NCBI GenBank assembly: GCA_911728455.2
Contig: OU452230.1
Location: 10,106,377-10,170,376, forward strand
Length of the DNA stretch: 64,000 nt
Reading direction: 5' to 3'
Source: Marthasterias glacialis
Taxonomy: Eukaryota; Echinodermata; Asteroidea; Forcipulatida; Asteriidae
This document shows, piece by piece, positions 1 to 8,900 of the stretch (positions are counted from its first letter, which is position 1; each line of letters begins with the position of its first letter). A program made the translations under genes and the position numbers. The notes below the pieces were generated by a model. The model searched no databases. It was not told the origin of the DNA and worked only from the letters and a program-made list of their open reading frames with translations.

Positions 1-141
1 CGAATGCGCTTCAAACGCCTGTCTAATGGAACTTTTGTACACAAAGCTGTAACAGAGTGAAAACAAGACTTAGCAACGGCTCTATCTCCCAAAGTATTGG
101 CGGGAAACTGACAAGTCTGACACTGCTGGAAAGCCCTGCTC
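1..141 (+). repeat. Partial satellite unit at left edge
   Basis: This is the last 141 bp of a unit whose beginning lies outside the window. It aligns with the 3' end of every other unit, from CGAATGCGCTTC to the left arm of the hairpin just before the first anchor at 142. The array therefore continues to the left. Confidence 0.95.
96..107 (-). promoter_or_regulatory. E2F-like site fused to an inverted CCAAT box
   Basis: ATTGGCGGGAAA reads TTTCCCGCCAAT on the minus strand. TTTCCCGC fits the E2F consensus TTTSSCGC, and CCAAT is the NF-Y core. The site is kept in most units. It is altered in units with TATAGGCAGG (near 2524, 3976, 4944), GGCGAGAAAC (near 8334), TTGGCTGGAAAC (near 22858 and 27703), and in R-type tails with GGCGGAAAAC. 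A 12 bp match is not proof of binding; this is a motif match only. Confidence 0.4.
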
Positions 142-152
142 ATGGGCTTTCC
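128..152. other. Perfect 9 bp-stem hairpin, one per unit
   Basis: GGAAAGCCC (128-136), a 7-base loop TGCTCAT and GGGCTTTCC (144-152) form a perfect inverted repeat, shown here for unit 1. It recurs in nearly every unit, up to 63625-63649. The exceptions I saw are few. The left arm is altered near 7392, 49086 and 50537. The right arm is altered near 14196, 22423, 49107, 56384 and 60737. Loop variants (TGTTCAT, TGCTTAT, TGCTCAA) are more varied than the arms. It could extrude as a cruciform or fold in a transcript; no function is shown. Confidence 0.85.
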
Positions 153-304
153 GAAAATGCCGGTCTTGGGGCTGCAGGATAAACAGGGAGGAAGCCAGGG
201 ACCGCGGAGTGAGGACACCCCGAGGAGGTCCAGTGTAAACCGACATGCTGTGTGTACGTCAACAATAGCCAAGGCCGCTACGTGTTTGCTGGACCAAAGC
301 CAGC

Positions 305-327
305 AAAAAAAACGCCGAAAAAAGAAA
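305..327 (+). other. Paired A-tracts; the length-variable site of the unit
   Basis: A run of 8 A (305-312), CGCCG, then 6 A (318-323) and AAATT follow one another with centres about 12 bp apart, close to one helical turn. Closely spaced A-tracts of this kind can bend DNA and disfavour nucleosomes (established knowledge). The first run varies from about 6 to 13 A between units and explains nearly all length variation. In R and D types CGCCG becomes CGCCA, joining the second run to the spacer. In several types a T or C interrupts the first run. Confidence 0.75.
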
Positions 328-335
328 TTGCAGCG

Positions 336-346
336 CCATGGCCAAT
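336..346 (+). promoter_or_regulatory. NcoI site overlapping a forward CCAAT box
   Basis: CCATGGCCAAT combines the NcoI palindrome CCATGG with a CCAAT pentamer in the context GGCCAATAA. It is kept in almost all units. Exceptions include CATGGCAAAT near 21163, CATGGCCATT near 47842 and CAGGGCCAAT near 56571. The CCAAT match is short and its use as a factor site is unproven. Confidence 0.35.
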
Positions 347-383
347 AACTCCAAAAACAATGGGGCTAGAGAGAAATTGTTTG

Positions 384-395
384 TACCTGCAGGTA
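384..395. other. 12 bp perfect palindrome with PstI/SbfI site
   Basis: TACCTGCAGGTA is its own reverse complement and contains CCTGCAGG (SbfI) and CTGCAG (PstI). It is shown for unit 1 and present in most units. It is lost in the block A K-type units (CTGTAGG, for example near 2331, 3783, 4750 and 5718). It is shortened in D units (TAACTGCAGG), and the PstI site is destroyed in units 62669 and 63154 (AAATGCAGG). These changes can be used to tell unit types apart by digestion. Confidence 0.85.
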
Positions 396-443
396 GCTGC
401 CATAGTCCTGCATCCGAAAATCCGGTTTTCGAGGCCAGCCAGG

Positions 444-456
444 GCCATCTTCCGCC
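444..456 (-). promoter_or_regulatory. YY1/ETS-like composite motif
   Basis: GCCATCTTCCGCC reads GGCGGAAGATGGC on the minus strand. AAGATGGC matches the YY1 core and GCGGAAG resembles an ETS site. The segment is a hot spot of type-specific variants: CATCTTTCGCC (I and D), CATCTTCAGCC (R), CATCTTAAGCC (P in block C), CATCTTCTGCC (some N). The ETS half is therefore lost in many HOR units while the YY1 half stays. In some N units the segment is replaced by AGACAAACTTCC (near 23688, 27560 and 28529). Motif match only. Confidence 0.35.
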
Positions 457-3400
457 TTGAAAACACCAGGGAGCGGGGCTGCTCCGAATGCGCTTCAAAC
501 GCCTGTCTAATGGAACTTTTGTACACGAAGCTGTAACAGAGTGAAAACAAGACTTAGCAACGGCTCTATCTCCCGAAGTATTGGCGGGAAACTGACAAGT
601 TTGACACTGCTGGAAAGCCCTGCTCATGGGCTTTCCGAAAATGCCGGTCTTGGGGCTGCAGGATAAACAGGGAGGAAGCCAGGGACCGCGGAGTGAGGAC
701 ACCCCGAGGATGTCCAGTGCAAACCGACATGCTGTGTGTACGTCAACAATAGCCAAGGCCGCTACGTGTTTGCTGGACCGAAGCCAGCAAAAAAAAACGC
801 CGAAAAAAGAAATTGCAGCGCCATGGCCAATAACTCCAGAAATAATGGGGCTAGAGAGAAATTTCTTGTACCTGCAGGTAGCTGCCATAGTCCTGCATCC
901 GCAAATCTGGTTTTCCAGGCCAGCCAGGGCCATCTTCCGCCTTGAAAACACCAAGGAGCGGGGCTGCTCGGAATGCGCTTCAAACGCCTGTCTAATGGAA
1001 CTTTTGTATATGAAGCTGTAACAGAGTGAAAACAAGACTTAGCAACGGCTCTATCTCCCAAAGTATTGGCGGGAAACTGACAAGTTTGACACTACTGGAA
1101 AGCCCTGCTCATGGGCTTTCCGAAAATGCCGGTCTTGGGGCTGCGGGATAAACAGGCAGGAAGCCAGGGACCGCGGAGTGAGGACACCCCGAGGATGTCC
1201 AGTGCAAACAGACATGCTGTGTGTACGTCAACAATAGCCAAGGCCGCTACGTGTGTGCTGGACCGAAGCCAGCAAAAAAAAAAAACGCCGAAAAAAGAAA
1301 TTGCAGCGCCATGGCCAATAACTCCAGAAATAATGGGGCTAGAGAGAAATTTCTTGTACCTGCAGGTAGCTGCCATAGTCCTGCATCCGAAAATCTGGTT
1401 TTCCAGGCCAGCCAGGGCCATCTTCCGCCTTGAAAACACCAGGGAGCGGGGCTGCTCCGAATGCGCTTCAAACGCCTGTCGAATGGAACTTTTGTACACG
1501 AAGCTGTAACAGAGTGAAAACAAGACTTAGCAACGGCTCTATCTCCCAAAGTATTGGCGGGAAACTGACAAGTCTGACACTGCTGGAAAGCCCTGCTCAT
1601 GGGCTTTCCGAAAATGCCGGTCTTGGGGCTGCGGGATAAACAGGCAGGAAGCCAGGGACCGCGGAGTGAGGACACCCCGAGGATGTCCAGTGCAAACAGA
1701 CATGCTGTGTGTACGTCAACAATAGCCAAGGCCGCTACGTGTGTGCTGGACCGAAGCCAGCAAAAAAAAAAACGCCGAAAAAAGAAATTGCAGCGCCATG
1801 GCCAATAAGTCCAGAAATAATGGGGCTAGAGAGAAATTTCTTGTACCTGCAGGTAGCTGCCATAGTCCTGCATCCGAAAATCTGGTTTTCCAGGCCAGCC
1901 AGGGCCATCTTCCGCCTTGAAAACACCAGGGAGCGGGGCTGCTCCGAATGCGCTTCAAACGCCTGTCGAATGGAACTTTTGTACACGAAGCTGTAACAGA
2001 GTGAAAACAAGACTTAGCAACGGCTCTATCTCCCAAAGTATTGGCGGGAAACTGACAAGTCTGACACTGCTGGAAAGCCCTGCTCATGGGCTTTCCGAAA
2101 ATGCCGGTCTTGGGGCTGCGGGATAAACAGGAAGGAAGCCAGGGACCGCGGAGAGAGGACACCCCGAGGATGTCCAGTGCAAACCGACATGCTGTGTGTA
2201 CGTCAACAATAGCCAAGGCCGCTACGTGTGTGCTGGACCGAAGCAAGCAAAAAATACGCCGAAAAAAAAATTGCAGCGCCATGGCCAATAACTCCAGCAA
2301 TAATGGGGCTAGAGAGAAATTTCTTGTACCTGTAGGTAGCTGCCATTGTCCTGCATCCGAAAATCTGGTTTTCCAGGCCAGCCAGGGCCATCTTCCGCCT
2401 TGAAAACACCAGGGAGCGGGGCTGCTCCGAATGCGCTTCAAACGCCTGTCTAATGGAACTTTTGTACACGAAGCTGTAACAGAGTGAAAACAAGACTGAG
2501 CAACGGCTCTATCTCCCAAAGTATAGGCAGGAAACTGACAAGTCTGACACTGCTGGAAAGCCCTGCTCATGGGCTTTCCGAAAATGCCGGTCTTGGGGCT
2601 GCAGGATAAACAGGGAGGAAGCCAGGGACCGCGGAGTGAGGACACCCCGAGGATGTCCAGTGCAAACAGACATGCTGTGTGTACGTCAACAATAGCCAAG
2701 GCCGCTACGTGTGTGCTGGACCGAAGCCAGCAAAAAAAAACGCCGAAAAAAGAAATTGCAGCGCCATGGCCAATAACTCCAGAAATAATGGGGCTAGAGA
2801 GAAATTTCTTGTACCTGCAGGTAGCTGCCATAGTCCTGCATCCGAAAATCTGGTTTTACAGGCCAGCCATGACCATCTTCCGCCTTGAAAACACCAGGGA
2901 GCGGGGCTGCTCCGAATGCGCTTCAAACGCCTGTCTAATGGAACTTTTGTACACGAAGCTGTAACAGAGTGAAAACAAGACTTAGCAACGGCTCTATCTC
3001 TCAAAGTATTGGCGGGAAACTGACAAGTCTGACACTGCTGGAAAGCCCTGCTCATGGGCTTTCCGAAAATGCCGGTCTTGGGGCTGCGGGATAAACAGGG
3101 AGGAAGCCAGGGACCGCGGAGTGAGGACACCCCGAGGATGTCCAGTGCAAACAGACATGCTGTGTGTACGTCAACAATAACCAAGGCCGCTACGTGTGTG
3201 CTGGACCGAAGCCAGCAAAAAAAAAACGCCGAAAAAAGAAATTGCAGCGCCATGGCCAATAACTCCAGAAATAATGGGGCTAGAGAGAAATTGTTTGTAC
3301 CTGCAGGTAGCTGCCATAGTCCTGCATCCGAAAATCTGGTTTTCCAGGCCAGCCAGGGCCATCTTCCGCCTTGAAAACACCAGGGAGCGGGGCTGCTCCG

Positions 3401-4021
3401 AATGCGCTTCAAACGCCTGTCGAATGGAACTTTTGTACACGAAGCTGTAACAGAGTGAAAACAAGACTTAGCAACGGCTCTATCTCCCAAAGTATTGGCG
3501 GGAAACTGACAAGTCTGACACTGCTGGAAAGCCCTGCTCATGGGCTTTCCGAAAATGCCGGTCTTGGGGCTGCGGGATAAACAGGGATGAAGCCAGGGAC
3601 CGCGGAGAGAGGACACCCCGAGGATGTCCAGTGCAAACCGACATGCTGTGTGTACGTCAACAATAGCCAAGGCCGCTACGTGTGTGCTGGACCGAAGCAA
3701 GCAAAAAATACGCAGAAAAAAAATTGCAGCGCCATGGCCAATAACTCCAGCAATAATGGGGCTAGAGAGAAATTTCTTGTACCTGTAGGTAGCTGCCATT
3801 GTCCTGCATCCGAAAATCTGGTTTTCCAGGCCAGCCAGGGCCATCTTCCGCCTTGAAAACACCAGGGAGCGGGGCTGCTCCGAATGCGCTTCAAACGCCT
3901 GTCTAATGGAACTTTTGTACACGAAGCTGTAACAGAGTGAAAACAAGACTGAGCAACGGCTCTATCTCCCAAAGTATAGGCAGGAAACTGACAAGTCTGA
4001 CACTGCTGGAAAGCCCTGCTC

Positions 4022-5957
4022 ATGGGCTTTCCGAAAATGCCGGTCTTGGGGCTGCAGGATAAACAGGGAGGAATCCAGGGACCGCGGAGTGAGGACACCC
4101 CGAGGATGTCCAGTGCAAACAGACATGCTGTGTGTACGTCAACAATAGCCAAGGCCGCTACGTGTGTGCTGGACCGAAGCCAGCAAAAAAAAACGCCGAA
4201 AAAAGAAATTGCAGCGCCATGGCCAATAACTCCAGAAATAATGGGGCTAGAGAGAAATTTCTTGTACCTGCAGGTAGCTGCCATAGTCCTGCATCCGAAA
4301 ATCTGGTTTTCCAGGCCAGCCAGGGCCATCTTCCGCCTTGAAAACACCAGGGAGCGGGGCTGCTCCGAATGCGCTTCAAACGCCTGTCGAATGGAACTTT
4401 TGTACACGAAGCTGTAACAGAGTGAAAACAAGACTTAGCAACGGCTCTATCTCCCAAAGTATTGGCGGGAAACTGACAAGTCTGACACTGCTGGAAAGCC
4501 CTGCTCATGGGCTTTCCGAAAATGCCGGTCTTGGGGCTGCGGGATAAACAGGGAGGAAGCCAGGGACCGCGGAGAGAGGACACCCCGAGGATGTCCAGTG
4601 CAAACAGACATGCTGTGTGTACGTCAACAATAGCCAAGGCCGCTACGTGTGTGCTGGACCGAAGGAAGCAAAAAATACGCCGAAAAAAAAATTGCAGCGC
4701 CATGGCCAATAACTCCAGCAATAATGGGGCTAGAGAGAAATTTCTTGTACCTGTAGGTAGCTGCCATTGTCCTGCATCCGAAAATCTGGTTTTCCAGGCC
4801 AGCCAGGGCCATCTTCCGCCTTAAAAACACCAGGGAGCGGGGCTGCTCCGAATGCGCTTCAAACGCCTGTCTAATGGAACTTTTGTACACGAAGCTGTAA
4901 CAGAGTGAAAACAAGACTTAGCAACGGCTCTATCTCCCAAAGTATAGGCAGGAAACTGACAAGTCTGACACTGCTGGAAAGCCCTGCTCATGGGCTTTCC
5001 GAAAATGCCGGTCTTGGGGCTGCAGGATAAACAGGGAGGAATCCAGGGACCGCGGAGTGAGGACACCCCGAGGATGTCCAGTGCAAACAGACATGCTGTG
5101 TGTACGTCAACAATAGCCAAGGCCGCTACGTGTGTGCTGGACCGAAGCCAGCAAAAAAAAACGCCGAAAAAAGAAATTGCAGCGCCATGGCCAATAACTC
5201 CAGAAATAATGGGGCTAGAGAGAAATTTCTTGTACCTGCAGGTAGCTGCCATAGTCCTGCATCCGAAAATCTGGTTTTCCAGGCCAGCCAGGGCCATCTT
5301 CCGCCTTGAAAACACCAGGGAGCGGGGCTGCTCCGAATGCGCTTCAAACGCCTGTCGAATGGAACTTTTGTACACGAAGCTGTAACAGAGTGAAAACAAG
5401 ACTTAGCAACGGCTCTATCTCCCAAAGTATTGGCGGGAAACTGACAAGTCTGACACTGCTGGAAAGCCCTGCTCATGGGCTTTCCGAAAATGCCGGTCTT
5501 GGGGCTGCGGGATAAACAGGGAGGAAGCCAGGGACCGCGGAGAGAGGACACCCCGAGGATGTCCAGTGCAAACAGACATGCTGTGTGTACGTCAACAATA
5601 GCCAAGGCCGCTACGTGTGTGCTGGACCGAAGGAAGCAAAAAATACGCCGAAAAAAAAATTGCAGCGCCATGGCCAATAACTCCAGCAATAATGGGGCTA
5701 GAGAGAAATTTCTTGTACCTGTAGGTAGCTGCCATTGTCCTGCATCCGAAAATCTGGTTTTCCAGGCCAGCCAGGGCCATCTTCCGCCTTGAAAACACCA
5801 GGGAGCGGGGCTGCTCCGAATGCACTTCAAACGCCTGTCTAATGGAACTTTTGTATATGAAGCTGTAACAGAGTGAAAACAAGACTTAGCAACGGCTCTA
5901 TCTCCCAAAGTATTGGCGGGAAACTGACAAGTTTGACACTGCTGGAAAGCCCTGCTC
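4022..5957 (+). repeat. 968 bp dimer duplicated in tandem
   Basis: Units 9-10 (4022-4989) and 11-12 (4990-5957) are near copies. Both contain GGAATCCAGG in the first unit, and GGAAGC with the broken A-run in the second. By eye they match until about 5800. The second copy then switches to TGCACTTC, TTGTATATGAAG and TATTGGCGGG, where the first copy has TGCGCTTC, TTGTACACGAAG and TATAGGCAGG. The switch marks an exchange junction with another unit type. Confidence 0.85.
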
Positions 5958-8900
5958 ATGGGCTTTCCGAAAATGCCGGTCTTGGGGCTGCGGGATAAAC
6001 AGGGAGGAAGCCAGGGACCGCGGAGAGAGGACACCCCGAGGATGTCCAGTGCAAACCGACATGCTGTGTGTACGTCAACAATAGCCAAAGCAGCTACGTG
6101 TTTGCTGGACCGAAGCCAGCAAAAAAACGCCGAAAAAAGAAATTGCAGCGCCATGGCCAATAACTCCAAAAATAATGGGGCTAGAGAGAAATTTCTTGTA
6201 CCTGCAGGTAGCTGGAATAGTCCTGCATCCAAAAATCTGGTTTTCCAGGCCAGCCAGGGCCATCTTCCGCCTTGAAAACACCAGGGAGCGGGGCTGCTCC
6301 GAATGCGCTTCAAACGCCTGTCTAATGGAACTTTTGTACATGAAGCTGTAACAGAGTGAAAACAAGAATTAACAACGGCTCTATCTCCCAAAGTATTGGC
6401 GGGAAACTGACAAGTCTGACACTGCTGGAAAGCCCTGCTCATGGGCTTTCCGAAAATGCCGGTCTTGGGGCTGCGGGATAAACAGGGCGGAAGCCAGGGA
6501 CCGCGGAGTGAGGACACCCCGAGGATTTCCAGTGCAAACCGACATGCTGTGTGTATGTCAACAATAGCCAAGGCCGCTACGTGTTTGCTGGACCGAAGCC
6601 AGCAAAAAAAACGCCGAAAAAAGAAATTGCAGCGCCATGGCCAATAACTCCAGAAATAATGGGGCTAGAGAGAAATTGTTTGTACCTGCAGGTAGCTGCC
6701 ATAGTCCTGCATCCGAAAATTCGATTTTCCAGGCCAGCCAGGGCCATCTTCCGCCTTGAAAACACCAGGGAGCGGGGCTGCTCCGAATGCGCTTCAAACG
6801 CCTGTCTAATGGAACTTTTGTACACGAAGCTGTAACAGAGTGAAAACAAGACTTAGCAACGGCTCTATCTCCCAAAGTATTGGCGGGAAACTGACAAGTC
6901 TGACACTGCTGGAAAGCCCTGCTCATGGGCTTTCCGAAAATGCCGGTCTTGGGGCTGCGGGATAAACAGGGAGGAAGCCAGGGACCGCGGAGAGAGGACA
7001 CCCCGAGGATGTCCAGTGCAAACCGACATGCTGTGTGTACGTCAACAATAGCCAAGGCCGCTACGTGTTTGCTGGACCGAAGCCAGCAAAAAAAACGCCG
7101 AAAAAGAAATTGCAGCGCCATGGCCAATAACTCCAAAAATAATGGGGCTAGAGAGAAATTTCTTGTACCTGCAGGTAGCTGCCATAGTCCTGCATCCGAA
7201 AATCTGGTTTTCCAGGCCAGCCAGGGCCATCTTCCGCCTTGAAAACACCAGGGAGCGGGGCTGCTCCGAATGCGCTTCAAACGCCTGTCTAATGGAACTT
7301 TTGTACATGAAGCTGTAACAGAGGGAAAACAAGACTTAACAACGGCTCTATCTCCCAAAGTATTGGCGGGAAACTGACAAGTCTGACACTGCTAGAAAGC
7401 CCTGCTCATGGGCTTTCCGAAAATGCCGGTCTTGGGGCTGCGGGATAAACAGGGAGGAAGCCAGGGACCGCGGAGTGAGGACACCCCGAGGATGTCCAGT
7501 GCAAACCGACATGCTGTGTGTACGTCAACAATTGCCAAGGCCGCTACGTGTTTGCTGGACCGAAGCCAGCAAAAAAAACGCCGAAAAAAGAAATTGCAGC
7601 GCCATGGCCAATAACTCCAGAAATAATGGGGCTAGAGAGAAATTGTTTGTACCTGCAGGTAGCTGCCATAGTCCTGCATCCGAAAATCCAATTTTCCAGG
7701 CCAGCCATGGCCATCTTCCGCCTTGAAAACACCAGGGAGCGGGGCTGCTCCGAATGCGCTTCAAACGCCTGTCTATTGGAACTTTTGTACACGAAGCTGT
7801 AACAGAGTGAAAACAAGACTTAGCAACGGCTCTATCTCCCAAAGTATTGGCGGGAAACTGACAAGTCTGACACTGCTGGAAAGCCCTGCTCATGGGCTTT
7901 CCGAAAATGCCGGTCTTGGGGCTGCGGGATAAACAGGGCGGAAGCCAGGGACCGCGGAGTGAGGACACCCCGAGGATGTCCAGTGCAAACCGACATGCTG
8001 TGTGTACGTCAACAATAGCCAAGGCCGCTACGTGTTTGCTGGACCGAAGCCAGCAAAAAAAACGCCGAAAAAAGAAATTGCAGCGCCATGGCCAATAACT
8101 CCAGAAATAATGGGGCTAGAGCGAAATTGTTTGTACCTGCAGGTAGCTGCCATAGTCCTGCATCCGAAAATCCGATTTTCCAGGCCAGCCAGGGCCATCT
8201 TCCGCCTTAAAAACACCAGGGAGCGGGGCTGCTCCGAATGCGCTTCAAACGCCTTTCTAATGGAACTTTTGTACACGAAGCTGTAACAGAGTGAAAACAA
8301 GACTTAGCAACGGCTCTATCTCCCAAAGTATTGGCGAGAAACTGACAAGTTTGACACTGCTGGAAAGCCCTGCTCATGGGCTTTCCGAAAATGCCGGTCT
8401 TGGGGTTGCGGGATAAACAGGCAGGAAGCCAGGGACCGCGGAGTGAGGACACCCCGAGGATTTCCAGTGCAAACAGACATGCTGTGTGTACGTCAACAAT
8501 AGCCAAGGCCGCTACGTGTGTGCTGGACCGAAGCCAGCAAAAAAAAACGCCGAAAAAAGAAATTGCAGCGCCATGGCCAATAACTCCAGAAATAATGGGG
8601 CTAGAGAGAAATTTCTTGTACCTGCAGGTAGCTGCCATAGTCCTGCATCCGCAAATCTGGTTTTCCAGGCCAACCAGGGCCATCTTCCGCCTTGAAAACA
8701 CCAGGGAGCGGGGCTGCTCCGAATGCACTTCAAACGCCTGTCTAATGGAACTTTTGTACACGAAGCTGTAACAGAGTGAAAACAAGACTTAGCAACGGCT
8801 CTATCTCCCAAAGTAATGGCGGGAAACTGACAAGTCTGACACTGCTGGAAAGCCCTGCTCATGGGCTTTCCGAAAATGCCGGTCTTGGGGCTGCGGGATA

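Larger units (their letters stand above)
142..5957 (+). repeat. Block A: units 1-12, mixed Q and K types
   Basis: Units start at 142, 626, 1111, 1599, 2086, 2569, 3054, 3540, 4022, 4507, 4990 and 5475. Most are Q type, with CCAGC before the adenine run. Units 5, 8, 10 and 12 are a distinct K type. They have AAGCAAGC or GGAAGC before a short run broken by a T (AAAAAATACGC or similar). They also have CTGTAGG in place of the PstI site, and GCCATTGTCC for GCCATAGTCC. The unit tails ending at 2568, 4021 and 4989 carry TATAGGCAGG instead of TATTGGCGGG. Units 3 and 4 have the longest adenine runs (12 and 11 A), giving 488 and 487 bp. Confidence 0.9.

Noticed and set aside
305..330. Poly(A) tail of a retroposon insertion
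   Set aside because: The A-run lies at the same place in every unit, has no target-site duplication and is followed by conserved satellite sequence.
457..520. CENP-B box (NTTCGNNNNANNCGGGN)
   Set aside because: The best minus-strand match, ATTCGGAGCAGCCCCGC, fits TTCG and the central A but has CCCG instead of CGGG, so the essential core is broken.
1111..1598. Internal subrepeats suggesting the 485 bp unit grew from a shorter one
   Set aside because: Only short shared words such as GCCAGGG and CCAGCC recur; I could not align any longer internal copy.
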